Assembly: GCF_003443875.1 (NCBI RefSeq) | Contig: NZ_CP027482.1 | Location: forward strand, 2,170,001-2,234,000 | Direction of reading: 5' to 3' | Source of the DNA: Aeromicrobium sp. A1-2 | GTDB lineage: Bacteria; Actinomycetota; Actinomycetes; Propionibacteriales; Nocardioidaceae | DNA length: 64,000 nucleotides | In this document: piece after piece, positions 27,383-36,915 of the stretch | Layout: every line of letters begins with the position of its first letter | Position numbering within the stretch: position 1 is the stretch's first letter | The notes under the pieces: model-generated | What the model was told of the DNA's origin: nothing | The model's database searches: none | The model's input: only the letters and a program-made list of their open reading frames with translations | Program-made: the position numbers and the translations under genes

Positions 27383-27793
27383 ATGACTCATGACGGACGC
27401 CTGTCCCTGCCCGAGAGCGAGATGGCCTGGCGGTTCTCTCGCTCTTCGGGTGCCGGCGGCCAGCACGTCAACACGACCGACACCCGCGTCGAGCTGATCT
27501 GGTCGCTCGACGACACCAGCGCGCTCTCCCCCACCCAGAAGGAGCTCGTCCGGCAACGGCTGAGCAACCGTCTGGTCGACGGGACGATCACGGTGGTGTC
27601 GTCGCAGTACCGGTCGCAGCACCGCAATCGCGAAGCCGCGCGTGTGCGCCTGGAGGACCTCGTGTCCGGCGCGATGGTGCCGTCCAAGCCCCGCCGTCCG
27701 ACCCGGCCGAGCCGCGGCGCGAAGCAACGTCGGATTGACGCCAAGAAGCGCCGGGGCTCGCTCAAGCAGGGCCGATCCGGATCGTGGGAATAG
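27383..27793 (+). CDS. arfB: peptidyl-tRNA hydrolase ArfB-type ribosome rescue factor
   Basis: A 136-residue class I release-factor-like protein with the GGQ motif ([15 protein letters not shown]) and a long basic C-terminal tail ([21 protein letters not shown]) that in ArfB enters the empty mRNA channel. It has no codon-recognition domain. Start ATG 27383 is 8 nt after CATACT. Located directly upstream of the Zur-box bL36 gene. Confidence 0.92.
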   Translation: MTHDGRLSLPESEMAWRFSRSSGAGGQHVNTTDTRVELIWSLDDTSALSPTQKELVRQRLSNRLVDGTITVVSSQYRSQHRNREAARVRLEDLVSGAMVPSKPRRPTRPSRGAKQRRIDAKKRRGSLKQGRSGSWE

Positions 27794-27801
27794 CTGCTAC
27801 C

Positions 27802-27816
27802 TGACAATGGTTGTCA
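27802..27816. promoter_or_regulatory. predicted Zur operator
   Basis: TGACAATGGTTGTCA, a perfect 6-3-6 palindrome closely matching the actinobacterial Zur box (TGAAAATGATTTTCA type). It lies 36 bp before the ATG of the zinc-free bL36 paralog, a classic Zur target. Confidence 0.75.
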
Positions 27817-27851
27817 TCTATGCGGGATTCGCCCGCACAGAAAGGCTCATC

Positions 27852-27974
27852 ATGAAGGTCCGCAGCTCACTTCGATCTCTCAAAAATCAGCCCGGCTCGC
27901 AGGTCGTCCGCCGCCACGGTCGGACGTTCGTCATCAACAGGAACAACCCTCGCCTCAAGGCACGTCAGGGCTGA
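27852..27974 (+). CDS. rpmJ: ribosomal protein bL36, type B (zinc-free)
   Basis: A 40-residue protein of the YkgO type ([17 protein letters not shown]...[20 protein letters not shown]). The Cys/His zinc ligands of standard bL36 are absent, so it is the C- paralog made during zinc shortage. The Zur-like palindrome upstream fits that regulation. The 3' end overlaps the convergent acetyltransferase by 20 bp. Confidence 0.93.
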   Translation: MKVRSSLRSLKNQPGSQVVRRHGRTFVINRNNPRLKARQG

Positions 27975-28878
27975 GCGTGATCCGCCACGTCTGGAACTCG
28001 GCCACGATCCGCATACCCAGACGCTGGTAGAGACCGAGCGCACCGGTGAGCCCTGAGGTCGAGAGCTCACCGGTCGCGCATCCCCGACGTCGGCCCGCCT
28101 CGAAGGCCTCGGCGAGCAGTTCCTGGGCAATCCCCTGGCCACGGCGGTCGGCGCGGACCGCGAGCTGCGGGATCCACGTCGTGCCGGCGCTGTCGTGCAC
28201 CATCGCGACGCCGATGACCTCGCCAGCCGCACGCGCAACGCGGAAGTGCTCGACCGCCACGCCCACGCGGTCGACGAACAACGTGCGCCAGTCCCGGTAC
28301 GACCGAGCGATCCGGCCGTCCCACTCCGCGAACGCGTCCTCGATCACCGAGTACACCGCGGTCGCGTCGTCCTCGCTGAAGCCGCCGATCGTGACGTCGG
28401 ACGGCAGCTCGTGTCGGGACAGCGGCTCGTCGGGCTCCATGCGCAGCACCCAGTCTCGGTAGGTGCGCTCGTATCCGCGGCGCTGCATGAGGTCCGCCGC
28501 GGCGAGATCGGCGACCGCCGACTCCTGCAGGCCGTGCGACAACCCACGATCGCGAGCGCGGTCCTCGACCCAGGCCGCGAGTGCGCTGCCCAGCCCGCGG
28601 CCCAGACGGCTCGGATGGACGTCGACCGCGAGATGGTGCCGGTCGTCGACCAGGGCGCCAGCGGCCATGACCCGGCCGTCGAAGATCCCGATCGAGTCCG
28701 CGGCGAGGTCGATGCCTGGCGTCGACCACTGGCCGGCGATGTCGGTCGCGTCGACGAACGACTCACCCATGAAGTGCCGCTCGCACGCGCCGACCAGTGT
28801 CGCCACCGCCGCAGCGTCGGACATCGTGAATGGCCGCGCGCTGAATCCGGGCGGTACCTGAAGGGGCATGCCGACCAT
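27955..28878 (-). CDS. tandem GNAT N-acetyltransferase
   Basis: A 307-residue protein with two GNAT halves: the first with [22 protein letters not shown], the second with [24 protein letters not shown] and [15 protein letters not shown]. The architecture resembles MshD (mycothiol synthase), but the sequence is not close enough to claim that. Start ATG 28878 or 28869; neither has a clear ribosome site. Confidence 0.85.
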   Translation of the reverse strand: MVGMPLQVPPGFSARPFTMSDAAAVATLVGACERHFMGESFVDATDIAGQWSTPGIDLAADSIGIFDGRVMAAGALVDDRHHLAVDVHPSRLGRGLGSALAAWVEDRARDRGLSHGLQESAVADLAAADLMQRRGYERTYRDWVLRMEPDEPLSRHELPSDVTIGGFSEDDATAVYSVIEDAFAEWDGRIARSYRDWRTLFVDRVGVAVEHFRVARAAGEVIGVAMVHDSAGTTWIPQLAVRADRRGQGIAQELLAEAFEAGRRRGCATGELSTSGLTGALGLYQRLGMRIVAEFQTWRITLSPDVP

Positions 28879-28974
28879 TCAACCCTGCGCCACTCCTCTG
28901 TGGCCGGGGATGACCAGATGATTGAGATCCCCTGTCACGGGTACGCCTCGGCTACGCCAATCGAGGAGGAACAC

Positions 28975-29154
28975 ATGACCGTCGCGCCCCCCGAGCCCGC
29001 ACAGGATCCGACCATGCCCGGCGAGGCCCAGCCCGGCTCACCACAGGCCCCGGACCTTCCCGACCCGGCCTTCCCCGAGGTGCTCCCAGGCGGCGATCCC
29101 GGCCCGGGCGAGGCGCCCGATCCGGAGCCGGAGACCCAGCCGGCGCCCAGTTGA
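28975..29154 (+). CDS. short proline-rich acidic protein
   Basis: 59 residues, about one third proline, with Glu/Asp and Gly, no hydrophobic segment and no cysteine. A clean GAGGAGGA ribosome site precedes the ATG. Probably disordered. No family recognised. Confidence 0.6.
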   Translation: MTVAPPEPAQDPTMPGEAQPGSPQAPDLPDPAFPEVLPGGDPGPGEAPDPEPETQPAPS

Positions 29155-29203
29155 GCTTGCGCTGGCAGTCCAGCGGTACCGCGGCTTCCGTAGGCTGCCA
29201 CCC

Positions 29204-29899
29204 ATGACCTTGGACGTCGACGAGATCGAACGGCTCTATGCCTATCCCGCGACCGAGCGTCCATGGGTGCGGACCAACTTCGTGTCTACCCTCGACGGCG
29301 CCGCCACCGGCACCGACGGCCGGTCCGGCACGCTGGGCGGCGACACCGACACCCGGGTCTTTGCCCTGCTCCGCTCGCTGTCGGACGTGATCGTCGTGGG
29401 CGCGGGGACCGCACGGGACGAGGCGTACGCCGACTACGAGGTCGACACTGACCTGCGTGGGCGCCTGGGACTGTCACCCATCCCCGCGATGGCGCTGATC
29501 AGCCGCCGCCTCGACATCCCGCAGCACCTGCTCGTGGCGGACAACCTGGTCGTCACGACTGCCGACGCCGATCCGGCCCGGCTCGCGACCCTGCGGGAGT
29601 CGGTCGAGGTCATCGCGGTGGGCGACGGCGAGATCGACTGGCCGGACGTCCTGACGATCTTCGCCGACCGCGGCTGGACCCGAGTCCTGTGCGAGGGCGG
29701 CCCCAGCCTGCACGGCGAGCTCGTCGCTCACGACCTGGTCGACGAACTGTGCCTCACGATCGCACCGATCCTCGCCGCGGGGGGTGCCCCACGCATCTCG
29801 CACGGCGCCCACACCGTCGACCAGCAGATGAGACTTGCGCACGCGATCGAGGCCGACGGCGGGCTACTGACCCGGTGGGTCCGCGACCGGGACCGATAG
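29204..29899 (+). CDS. RibD C-terminal-domain reductase (pyrimidine reductase family)
   Basis: A 231-residue DHFR-like fold of the riboflavin-specific reductase family: RTNFVSTLDGAATGTDGRSG at the N-terminus, VGAGTARDEAYADY, and the C-terminal CEGGPSLHGELVAHDLVDELCLTIAPIL. No deaminase domain is fused and no rib genes are nearby, so the substrate may differ from the riboflavin intermediate. TAGGCT (29191-29196) is 7 nt before the ATG. Confidence 0.88.
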   Translation: MTLDVDEIERLYAYPATERPWVRTNFVSTLDGAATGTDGRSGTLGGDTDTRVFALLRSLSDVIVVGAGTARDEAYADYEVDTDLRGRLGLSPIPAMALISRRLDIPQHLLVADNLVVTTADADPARLATLRESVEVIAVGDGEIDWPDVLTIFADRGWTRVLCEGGPSLHGELVAHDLVDELCLTIAPILAAGGAPRISHGAHTVDQQMRLAHAIEADGGLLTRWVRDRDR

Positions 29900-29972
29900 G
29901 CTGCGGACGCGCAGCATCCTTCGGCTCCACTCCCCTCAGCCGGAGGTACGTCCGACCGCCAGGAGCCCTCCC

Positions 29973-30398
29973 ATGCGGATGAGCAAGATCCACCGAGCCG
30001 TCGTCGCGGGCGTCGCGACGATGATCGCGACGGCCACCGTCGTCACCTTCACCCGCGGCGAGCCCACCGTCCCGACGCAGATTGCGTCTCTTCCGGGCGC
30101 GGCCACCGCCGGATCTCCCATCGTCTCCGGCAGCACGTCCGTCCCCGATGACGCGGCGTCCGAGGCGCCGCCGGCGGACGATCCCGGGTCCCCGCGCGAC
30201 TCGGCCGCGACAGCCAGCACACCGACGACGAGTCCGACCGGCACGACCGTGCCACGATCTCCCGCGACAGCCCCGGCTTCGGCCCCGTCGTCCGCAACGC
30301 CCGCGGAGCCGCCGGCAGAGCCTGCGCCGGCTCCGTCGCCGACGCCGACGCCCACCAAGACACCCAAGAACTTGCTGGAGATCTTGCTCGGGGGCTAG
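29973..30398 (+). CDS. secreted or membrane-anchored Pro/Ala/Thr-rich protein
   Basis: 141 residues. A basic start and a hydrophobic helix (AVVAGVATMIATATVVTF) form a signal peptide or anchor; the rest is Ala/Pro/Ser/Thr-rich and disordered, ending with PTKTPKNLLEILLGG. Likely a wall-spanning or surface linker protein. No family recognised. Confidence 0.7.
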   Translation: MRMSKIHRAVVAGVATMIATATVVTFTRGEPTVPTQIASLPGAATAGSPIVSGSTSVPDDAASEAPPADDPGSPRDSAATASTPTTSPTGTTVPRSPATAPASAPSSATPAEPPAEPAPAPSPTPTPTKTPKNLLEILLGG

Positions 30399-30446
30399 CC
30401 GCCTCTAGGGTGGAACCCACCGACCCGCACGACCCGAGGAGACTGC

Positions 30447-31589
30447 ATGCCCGCGACCCGTCTGATGCCGACCGAGGAGTCCGCGGACCTGATCGCGCTG
30501 ACCCGCGACATCGTGGCCAAGGAGCTCGCACCGGTCGTCGCGGGGTTCGAACGCGACGCGATGTTCCCCCGCGAGCTGTTCCGCGTGCTCGGACGCGCCG
30601 GGTTGTTGTCGCTGCCCTATCCCGAGGAGTTCGGCGGGGGCGACCAGCCGTACGAGGTGTACCTCCAAGTCCTCGAGGAGATCGCTGCGGCGTCGGCCTC
30701 GGTCGGCGTCGGCGTCAGCGTCCACGCCCTCTCGTGCTTCGGCCTGTTCACCGCCGGCACTCAGGAGCAGAAGGAGCGCTGGCTGCCGGAGATGTTGTCA
30801 GGCGATCAGCTCGGGGCGTACTGCCTGTCCGAGGCACACGCCGGATCGGACCCCGCCGCGATGCGCACCCGCGCGGTGCGTGACGGCGACTCGTACGTCA
30901 TCAACGGTGCGAAGGCGTGGACGACCCACGGCGGCCAGGCCGACTTCTACAAGGTCATGGCCCGGACCTCTGATGACGGCGGACGTGGCATCTCGTGCTT
31001 CCTGGTCCCGGCCGACACCGCCGGCCTGACCGCAGACAACCCCGAGGACAAGATGGGGCTGATGGGCTCGACCACCGCGACGATGCTTTTCGACGACGTC
31101 CGCATCCCGGTCGAGCGCCGGTTGGGCGAGGAGGGGCAGGGGCTTTCGATCGCCCTGGCCGGGCTCGACTCGGGCCGGCTGGGCATCGCCGCCGTCGCGA
31201 CGGGCCTCGCGCAGGGCGCACTGGACGCTGCGGTTGCCTATGCCAAGGAGCGCCAGGCGTTCGGCAAGGCGATCATCGACCACCAGGGCCTCGGATTCGT
31301 GCTGGCAGACATGGCCGCGGCGGTCGAGTCGGCCCGCGCGACCTACCTCGCCGCAGCCCGCCTCAAGGACGCTGGCCGGCTGTTCTCCCGCCAGGCCTCG
31401 ATCGCGAAGCTGGTCTGCACCGACAACGCCATGAAGGTCACGACCGACGCCGTGCAGGTGCTCGGCGGCGCCGGCTACACCAAGGACTTCCCGGTCGAGC
31501 GCTACATGCGCGAGGCCAAGGTCATGCAGATCTTCGAGGGCACCAACCAGATCCAGCGCCTCGTCATCAGCCGCGACCTCGCCCGCTGA
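30447..31589 (+). CDS. acyl-CoA dehydrogenase
   Basis: 380 residues with all family blocks: FAD contacts (AYCLSEAHAGSDPAAM; the KAWTTHGGQADFY region), the catalytic-base region near the C-terminus (AKVMQIFEGTNQIQRLVISRDLAR, where Glu in FEGTN is the usual base), and VLGGAGYTKDFPVERYMRE. FAD-dependent alpha,beta-dehydrogenation of an acyl-CoA; chain length cannot be told. A short leader with GAGGAGA precedes the ATG. Confidence 0.95.
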   Translation: MPATRLMPTEESADLIALTRDIVAKELAPVVAGFERDAMFPRELFRVLGRAGLLSLPYPEEFGGGDQPYEVYLQVLEEIAAASASVGVGVSVHALSCFGLFTAGTQEQKERWLPEMLSGDQLGAYCLSEAHAGSDPAAMRTRAVRDGDSYVINGAKAWTTHGGQADFYKVMARTSDDGGRGISCFLVPADTAGLTADNPEDKMGLMGSTTATMLFDDVRIPVERRLGEEGQGLSIALAGLDSGRLGIAAVATGLAQGALDAAVAYAKERQAFGKAIIDHQGLGFVLADMAAAVESARATYLAAARLKDAGRLFSRQASIAKLVCTDNAMKVTTDAVQVLGGAGYTKDFPVERYMREAKVMQIFEGTNQIQRLVISRDLAR

Positions 31590-31607
31590 CCCGTTTCGTC
31601 ACCGTAA

Positions 31608-32285
31608 TCAGGTGATCGCGTCGGCGAGCTCGACCAGGTCGTTCGCCTCAACCTCCGGCGGACGGAAGTACGACGGATAGCCCGCCGCACCGCGGCGCAG
31701 CCAGCCCGTCCTGAGGCCCGCTCGCGCCGCCCCGTCGATGTCCCACGGGTGCGTGGCGACCAGCATCGCGTCCGCCGCGGCAACCCCGCACTGCGTCAGG
31801 GCGTGCGCGTACGCGCCCGAAGCCGGCTTCCACGCGGGGCCGTCCGCCACGGTCATGAGGCGTTCGAGGTCGTCGAGCACGCCGACTCGACCCAGCAGTC
31901 CCTCCGCCACGGAAGTCGAGCCGTTGCTCAGCGTGACGAGCCGGATGCCGGCCGAGCGAAGTGCGCGGATGCCGGCCACGACGTCAGGGTGCGGCTCGAG
32001 CGCGCCAAAGGTCGCCATGACGGTGTCGGCCGCTGCGGCTGCCTCCTGCTCGGGCATCCGGGAGGCCAGCCGGATCCGGAGCGACTCGGCGGCCAGCACG
32101 GCGAAGTCCGGGTTGTCGCCCACGCTGGTCAACGCGAAGCCGTCACGCAGGAGTCCGGCGAACCAGGCCTCGCGCTCGTGCGCCGCGAGGCCGACCTGTT
32201 CGAACGCCCGCGCGAGCGGGCTCATGTCCGACAGCGTCTCGTTGACGTCGAAGACGATCAGGGCGGGCGTCGTGTGCTGTGGCAC
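31608..32285 (-). CDS. HAD-superfamily haloacid dehalogenase type II
   Basis: 225 residues. HAD motif I FDVNETLSD with the nucleophile Asp, motif II TLSNGS, motif III lysine in GPAWKPASGAY, and motif IV around VATHPWDIDGAARAG. This is the 2-haloacid dehalogenase layout with HPWD in place of the usual HAWD. Natural substrate uncertain. It is 9 bp after the amine-oxidase gene on the same strand, so probably co-transcribed. Confidence 0.88.
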   Translation of the reverse strand: MPQHTTPALIVFDVNETLSDMSPLARAFEQVGLAAHEREAWFAGLLRDGFALTSVGDNPDFAVLAAESLRIRLASRMPEQEAAAAADTVMATFGALEPHPDVVAGIRALRSAGIRLVTLSNGSTSVAEGLLGRVGVLDDLERLMTVADGPAWKPASGAYAHALTQCGVAAADAMLVATHPWDIDGAARAGLRTGWLRRGAAGYPSYFRPPEVEANDLVELADAIT

Positions 32286-32294
32286 GGGACCTCC

Positions 32295-33650
32295 TCAGGA
32301 CTCCTCGAGGATCGATCGGGCCATCTCGGCACCGACCCGCAGCGCGCCGTCGACGTGCTGGAAGCCGAGCCCTGCGACATCGGAGCTGCCGATCTGGATC
32401 GGGCCCGCAGCCTCGCGCAGCCGTGGCCCGAACCGGGTCAGTCCGCCGAGGTCGAAGCTCGATCCGTACGCCCCGCTGCCGAGCTCCTCGGAGGTCCAGT
32501 CGCTCTCGAAGTACGTCGCGGGCTCGCCGGCGGCCGGCCCGAAGTACGTCTGCAGCGAGCTCAGGATGACCTCACGTCGGCGCTCGGCGGAGAGCGCCAG
32601 CACGGCGTCGGCCTGCAGGTCCGAGACGAAGCCCACCAGTGTCCCCCGCGACTCGTCGTGATTGGTGTTGTCGTACGCCTCGTGGACGACCTCGTACGGG
32701 CTGAACGCCGTGCCGGACAGCCCGGCACCCCGCCAGAACGGCGTGTCGTAGGTCGCGTGCACCTTGATGACCTGGCCGAACGAATGGTGCTGACGGGTCT
32801 CGCGCTGGATCGACGGCAACGGCGGCTCGAACCGGATGCGCATCACGGCGGTCGGTGGCACCGCGATCACGAGGTGCCGGGCCGCGATCGTGAGGCCCCC
32901 ACAGGTCACCATGACGCCGTCGGCGGTCCAGCTGACCTTCTCGACGTCGTGGCCCGTGCGCACCGCCTCGCCCAGCCGCTCTGCGAGGGTCAGGGGCACC
33001 TTCTGCAGGCCGCCGATGACGCGCCGGTCGAGGATGAACTCCGAGTCGACCAGATTGCTGAAGCTGCCGGCGCTGGCCGCCATGTGCACGGCCTGCAGGG
33101 CCGAGAAGGTGTGGGCCGGCTTGGTCAGCATGGCCTGCGCGATGAACATCGCGATGTTGTCGCGTGCCTCCTGGTCGTCACAGGTCTGCTCGAGCCAGCC
33201 GAGGAAGGTCACCTGGTCGAGGGCCACGGCACCGGGCATGTCCCACGGTCGCGACGGATCCATCTGTGCCGAGAGGTCGTCGAGCAGCCCGGTCACTCGG
33301 GTCATCTCGGCCTCGACGGTCGGCGCCACCGGCAGCACCTCGCCGGTGAAGGTCCGTCGCTGCCCGTCGAGCCCGACGTAGACCGACTCCCCCTCGCGAT
33401 GCCGTTCGAACGTCTCCAGGCCCAGCTCGTCGAGCATTGCAAGCAACGCCTCCTGGTCCGGCGAGACCCACTGCCCGCCGATCTCCAGATCGACGCCGTC
33501 GACCTCGTCGGTCCACAACCGCCCACCGACCCGGTCGCGGGACTCCAGCACCACGACGGACCGACCACCCGCACCCAGGGCGTACGCCGCCGAGAGCCCG
33601 GTCGCGCCCGCGCCGACCACCAGCACGTCAACTTGCTCGTCTGCACTCAT
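32295..33650 (-). CDS. flavin-dependent amine oxidase
   Basis: A 451-residue FAD oxidoreductase of the monoamine oxidase/LSD1 fold: Rossmann motif VVGAGATGLSAAYALGAGG, RVGGRLWTDEVDG, and a C-terminal FAD site (GLGFQHVDGALRVGAEMARSILEES). Oxidises an amine using O2 with H2O2 as product in the family; substrate unknown. Start ATG 33650. Upstream of the HAD gene in a likely two-gene unit. Confidence 0.9.
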   Translation of the reverse strand: MSADEQVDVLVVGAGATGLSAAYALGAGGRSVVVLESRDRVGGRLWTDEVDGVDLEIGGQWVSPDQEALLAMLDELGLETFERHREGESVYVGLDGQRRTFTGEVLPVAPTVEAEMTRVTGLLDDLSAQMDPSRPWDMPGAVALDQVTFLGWLEQTCDDQEARDNIAMFIAQAMLTKPAHTFSALQAVHMAASAGSFSNLVDSEFILDRRVIGGLQKVPLTLAERLGEAVRTGHDVEKVSWTADGVMVTCGGLTIAARHLVIAVPPTAVMRIRFEPPLPSIQRETRQHHSFGQVIKVHATYDTPFWRGAGLSGTAFSPYEVVHEAYDNTNHDESRGTLVGFVSDLQADAVLALSAERRREVILSSLQTYFGPAAGEPATYFESDWTSEELGSGAYGSSFDLGGLTRFGPRLREAAGPIQIGSSDVAGLGFQHVDGALRVGAEMARSILEES

Positions 33651-33837
33651 CTGCTCAGATCCTCACCTGGTCGCAACGTGCTCATTCAATCCTGCCCGGG
33701 GTCACAAGGCGAGAGCATGCCTGGATCGGTGCTCGGGCAGTACCCCTGAGCCATCCGCGAACCGCAACTCGAGGCTCTGTCGGATAGTTCACACACCTCG
33801 GACGGAATGCCTCAGCACGCCGGTGGTTGAAATCTGT

Positions 33838-34923
33838 ATGACCAATCTCTTCGACCAGCTGACCGTGGGTTCCTGGACCCTCCCCAACCGGATCGTCATG
33901 GCACCCCTGACGCGCAACCGTGCCGAGGAGGGAGGCATCCCCGGTGACCTCGCGGCGCAGTACTACGGCCAGCGCGCCTCGGCCGGGCTGATCATCACCG
34001 AGGGATCGCAGCCCAGCGCGGTCGGCCAGGGCTACCTCAACACCCCGGGCTTCCACAGCCCCGAGCAGCTCGCGGGCTGGAGCCGCGTCGCGGAGGCGGT
34101 CCACGCCAAGGGCGGCCACATCGTCGCGCAGCTGATGCACGCAGGACGCATCGCGCACACCGACAACACCGGCGGCCAGGACATCATCGCGCCGAGTGCC
34201 ATCCAGGCCCCCGCGCAGATCATCACCGCCAACGGTCCCCAGGACTATCCGACTCCCCGGGCCCTCGAGCTCTCCGAGATCCCCGGCGTCGTGCAGGACT
34301 ACGTCACTGCTGCACGCAACGCCATCGACGCGGGTCTCGACGGCGTCGAGGTGCACGCGGCCAACGGCTACCTGATCCACCAGTTCCTGGCGCCGGGATC
34401 CAATGAGCGCACCGATGAGTACGGCGGATCTCCCGAGAACCGCGCCCGCTTCGCGATCGAGGTCACCCGCGCGGTCGCCGAGGCCATCGGCGCCGACAAG
34501 GTCGGCATCCGGATCTCCCCGGCCCACAACATCCAGGGCGCGACCGAGCCCGACCCTGCCGACGTCGCGGCGACGTACACCGCGCTCGTGGAGGCCATCG
34601 CACCGCTCGGCCTGGCGTACCTCAGCGTGCTCGCCAATCCCAGCCTCGAGCTGATCCAGGACCTGCGCAAGACGTTCGGCGGCGTGTTCATCGCGAACAC
34701 CGGCTTCGCCAGCATCACGACCAAGGACTCTGCCCAGGCCCTGCTGGACGCCAATCTCGCCGACGCCATCGCGGTCGGTCGACCCCTGCTGGCCAACCCC
34801 GACCTGGTCGAGCGCTGGAGGACCGACGCCGTGCTTAACGAGCCCAATGGCGCCACGTTCTACGGCGGCGGCGCCGAGGGCTACGTCGACTACCCGTTCC
34901 TGGACGGCTCGACCGCAGCCTGA
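33838..34923 (+). CDS. alkene reductase, Old Yellow Enzyme family
   Basis: A 361-residue FMN TIM barrel: MAPLTRNRAEEGGIPGDLAAQYYGQRA at the N-terminus, AQLMHAGRIAH, the active-site VHAANGYLIHQFLAPGSNERTDEYGGS (His...Asn type pair), and GRPLLANPDLVERW. NAD(P)H-dependent reduction of activated alkenes or nitro compounds (NemA-like). Start ATG 33838; an in-frame start at 33823 is less likely. Confidence 0.93.
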   Translation: MTNLFDQLTVGSWTLPNRIVMAPLTRNRAEEGGIPGDLAAQYYGQRASAGLIITEGSQPSAVGQGYLNTPGFHSPEQLAGWSRVAEAVHAKGGHIVAQLMHAGRIAHTDNTGGQDIIAPSAIQAPAQIITANGPQDYPTPRALELSEIPGVVQDYVTAARNAIDAGLDGVEVHAANGYLIHQFLAPGSNERTDEYGGSPENRARFAIEVTRAVAEAIGADKVGIRISPAHNIQGATEPDPADVAATYTALVEAIAPLGLAYLSVLANPSLELIQDLRKTFGGVFIANTGFASITTKDSAQALLDANLADAIAVGRPLLANPDLVERWRTDAVLNEPNGATFYGGGAEGYVDYPFLDGSTAA

Positions 34924-34938
34924 TCCAGCACCACCCGA

Positions 34939-34970
34939 GGGTCCGTGCCGCCGATCGGCGGCGCGGGCCC
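34939..34970. terminator. hairpin terminator between convergent genes
   Basis: GGGTCCGTGCCGCC (34939-34952), a 4-nt loop, then GGCGGCGCGGGCCC (34957-34970): a 14-bp stem with G-T pairs or mismatches, followed by TTGG. It lies between the OYE gene and the convergent FAD oxidoreductase. Confidence 0.75.
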
Positions 34971-34987
34971 TTGGTGCTTCCCGGGAC

Positions 34988-36079
34988 CTACTGTCCGTCG
35001 GGGCGGTAGCGGACGAGCCACCGCCGGTCCACCAGACGTTTGAGCCGCAGGGCCAGGGTGCCGTACCACCACCACCGCCCCCGGACTGCGAGACCCACAC
35101 CGGCGCCGAGATCGAGGATCGCGAGTGCCCGGCGCTGCGGCTCGTACGTCGGCAGCGGCTCCGTGCGGAGCCGCGCCAGCAGGCTGCGGTGCAGCACAGG
35201 CCCCTGCCGCACGCCGTGCACACCGACGCGCGGCAGAGGTCGCGGCAGGAAATGTGCGCAGTCCCCCGCGGCGTAGATCTCGTCGCGGTCGACGTGCTGG
35301 AGCGTCGCACGCACCGGCACGCCACGCTCGTCGCCGAGCCCCAGCTCGGCCACCAGCGGGGGCGCGACGAGCCCGGTCGCGAGCAGCGCGACGTCGTGGC
35401 CCAGTTTGGTGTCGTCGGCGAACCGCAGGTCTCGCTCCCCCACGTGAGCGACCAACCGGCCCGTGCGGACGTCGATGCCACGAGCGTCGAGCAACCGTTG
35501 CATGCGTCGTCGAGCGCCCCGAGGCAGGTCGGCGCCGACCCGCGGGCCGGACTCCACGAGCCGGACCGTGGTCACGTGCGGGTGCACCGCAAGGTGGGCG
35601 GCCAGCTCGAGCCCGGTCGAGCCACCTCCCACGACCGTGACGGTCGCTCCGTTCGCCGCGAGTGCGGCCGATCCCAGCCGGCCGTCCAGACCCGCGAGCT
35701 CACTCAGTGGCTTGACCCGCAGCACGGCGGGGTCGATGGTCAGTCCCGATGTCGCTGCCACGCTGCCGATGTTGATCGACAGCACGTCATACGCGATCTC
35801 GGCACCGCCGGCCGTCCGCGCCGTGCGCTGATCCAGATCCAGCCCCGTCAACAGGTCCTCGTGGAACGTCACGCCGGCAGCCTCGGCAAGCGCCCGCACG
35901 TCGAGGCGCCCCGCATCGGGTGGCAACGTGCCCGCAGCGGTCGCGGAGGCCACACCGCTGTAGTGGAAGTAGCGCGGCGCCAGCAGCCGCACCCGATAGC
36001 CGGCCGCGATGAGACTCTCGGCATGCGTGACGACATACAGATGGGCATGTCCGGCGCCCACCAGGAGCAGCTCCGTCAC
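34988..36079 (-). CDS. FAD/NAD(P)-dependent oxidoreductase (type II NADH dehydrogenase-like)
   Basis: 363 residues with FAD motif LLVGAGHAHLYVV, NAD(P) motif VVGGGSTGLELAAHLA, and IYAAGDCAHFL for the FAD ribityl contact. The GAGHAHL opening resembles the NDH-like domain often fused to SelD, but here it stands alone. There is no transmembrane helix, though the C-terminal GRWWWYGTLALRLKRLVDRRWL is amphipathic and could bind membrane. Electron acceptor unknown. Confidence 0.87.
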   Translation of the reverse strand: MTELLLVGAGHAHLYVVTHAESLIAAGYRVRLLAPRYFHYSGVASATAAGTLPPDAGRLDVRALAEAAGVTFHEDLLTGLDLDQRTARTAGGAEIAYDVLSINIGSVAATSGLTIDPAVLRVKPLSELAGLDGRLGSAALAANGATVTVVGGGSTGLELAAHLAVHPHVTTVRLVESGPRVGADLPRGARRRMQRLLDARGIDVRTGRLVAHVGERDLRFADDTKLGHDVALLATGLVAPPLVAELGLGDERGVPVRATLQHVDRDEIYAAGDCAHFLPRPLPRVGVHGVRQGPVLHRSLLARLRTEPLPTYEPQRRALAILDLGAGVGLAVRGRWWWYGTLALRLKRLVDRRWLVRYRPDGQ

Positions 36080-36197
36080 GCAGTCACCACGGGTTGGACA
36101 CGAAGGCGACGTTGTTCATGACCCGAGCGTACGTGGACGGGTGGTGCCGACCCGTCGGCCAGAGACCCGCTCGTGCCGCCCCACTACGCTCGCAGGC

Positions 36198-36905
36198 ATG
36201 ACCACAGTCATCCTCGTCCGGCACGGACGCACCACCGCCAACGCCAGCGGCGTCCTGGCCGGCCGAACCGCAGGTGTGCGGCTCGACAAGACCGGGCGCG
36301 ACCAGGCGGCGCGCGCAGGCGAGCGGCTGGCCGTCGTGCCGTTGGTCGGCGTCGTCTCGAGCCCGCTGGAACGCTGTCGGCAGACCTCGCGAGCGATCCT
36401 CGACCAGCAGACCGGCGCGCCTGCGACACCCGTCGACAAGGGCATCATCGAGTGTGACTACGGGCAGTGGCAGGGCCGATCGCTCAGTGAGCTCGGAGCA
36501 GAGGACCTCTGGTCCGTCGTGCAGACCCAGCCATCGGCCGCGACCTTCCCCGGTGGCGAGTCGCTGCCGGCGATGCAGGCCCGGGCGGTCGACGCGATCC
36601 GGCGTCGGGACGCTGCCTTCGAGGCCGAGCACGGGCCTCAAGCAGTCTGGGCCGCGGTGAGCCACGGCGACATCATCAAGTCGATCCTGGCCGATGCGCT
36701 CGGGATGCACCTCGACCTGTTCCAGCGCATCAATGTCGATCCCGCCTCGGTCTCGATCGTGCGATACGGCACCTCTCGGCCCACCGTCCTGGCCATGAAC
36801 ACGCATGCGGGAGACCTGTCCTGGCTCCGCTCGACCAGCGCTTCCCCGGACGCCCAGGTCGGCGGCGGGGCGGGGCCAGAGGCGCCCGCTTCGGCTCGCT
36901 TCTAA
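36198..36905 (+). CDS. histidine phosphatase family protein (MSMEG_4193 type)
   Basis: 235 residues with the phosphoglycerate-mutase-like RHG motif (LVRHGRTTANASGVL), a second catalytic His in AAVSHGDIIKS, and acid EGD-type loop ECDYGQWQGRSL. Start ATG 36198 is 7 nt after TACGCT. First of a conserved actinobacterial trio with DUF3090 and the SCO1664-type kinase-like protein, which implies a shared pathway, still undefined. Confidence 0.92.
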   Translation: MTTVILVRHGRTTANASGVLAGRTAGVRLDKTGRDQAARAGERLAVVPLVGVVSSPLERCRQTSRAILDQQTGAPATPVDKGIIECDYGQWQGRSLSELGAEDLWSVVQTQPSAATFPGGESLPAMQARAVDAIRRRDAAFEAEHGPQAVWAAVSHGDIIKSILADALGMHLDLFQRINVDPASVSIVRYGTSRPTVLAMNTHAGDLSWLRSTSASPDAQVGGGAGPEAPASARF

Positions 36906-36915
36906 CATTGACGAC

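Noticed and set aside
33682..35481. A 599-codon minus-strand frame across the OYE gene and its neighbour
   Set aside because: It crosses two confident genes on opposite strands and has no domain; a GC-bias shadow.
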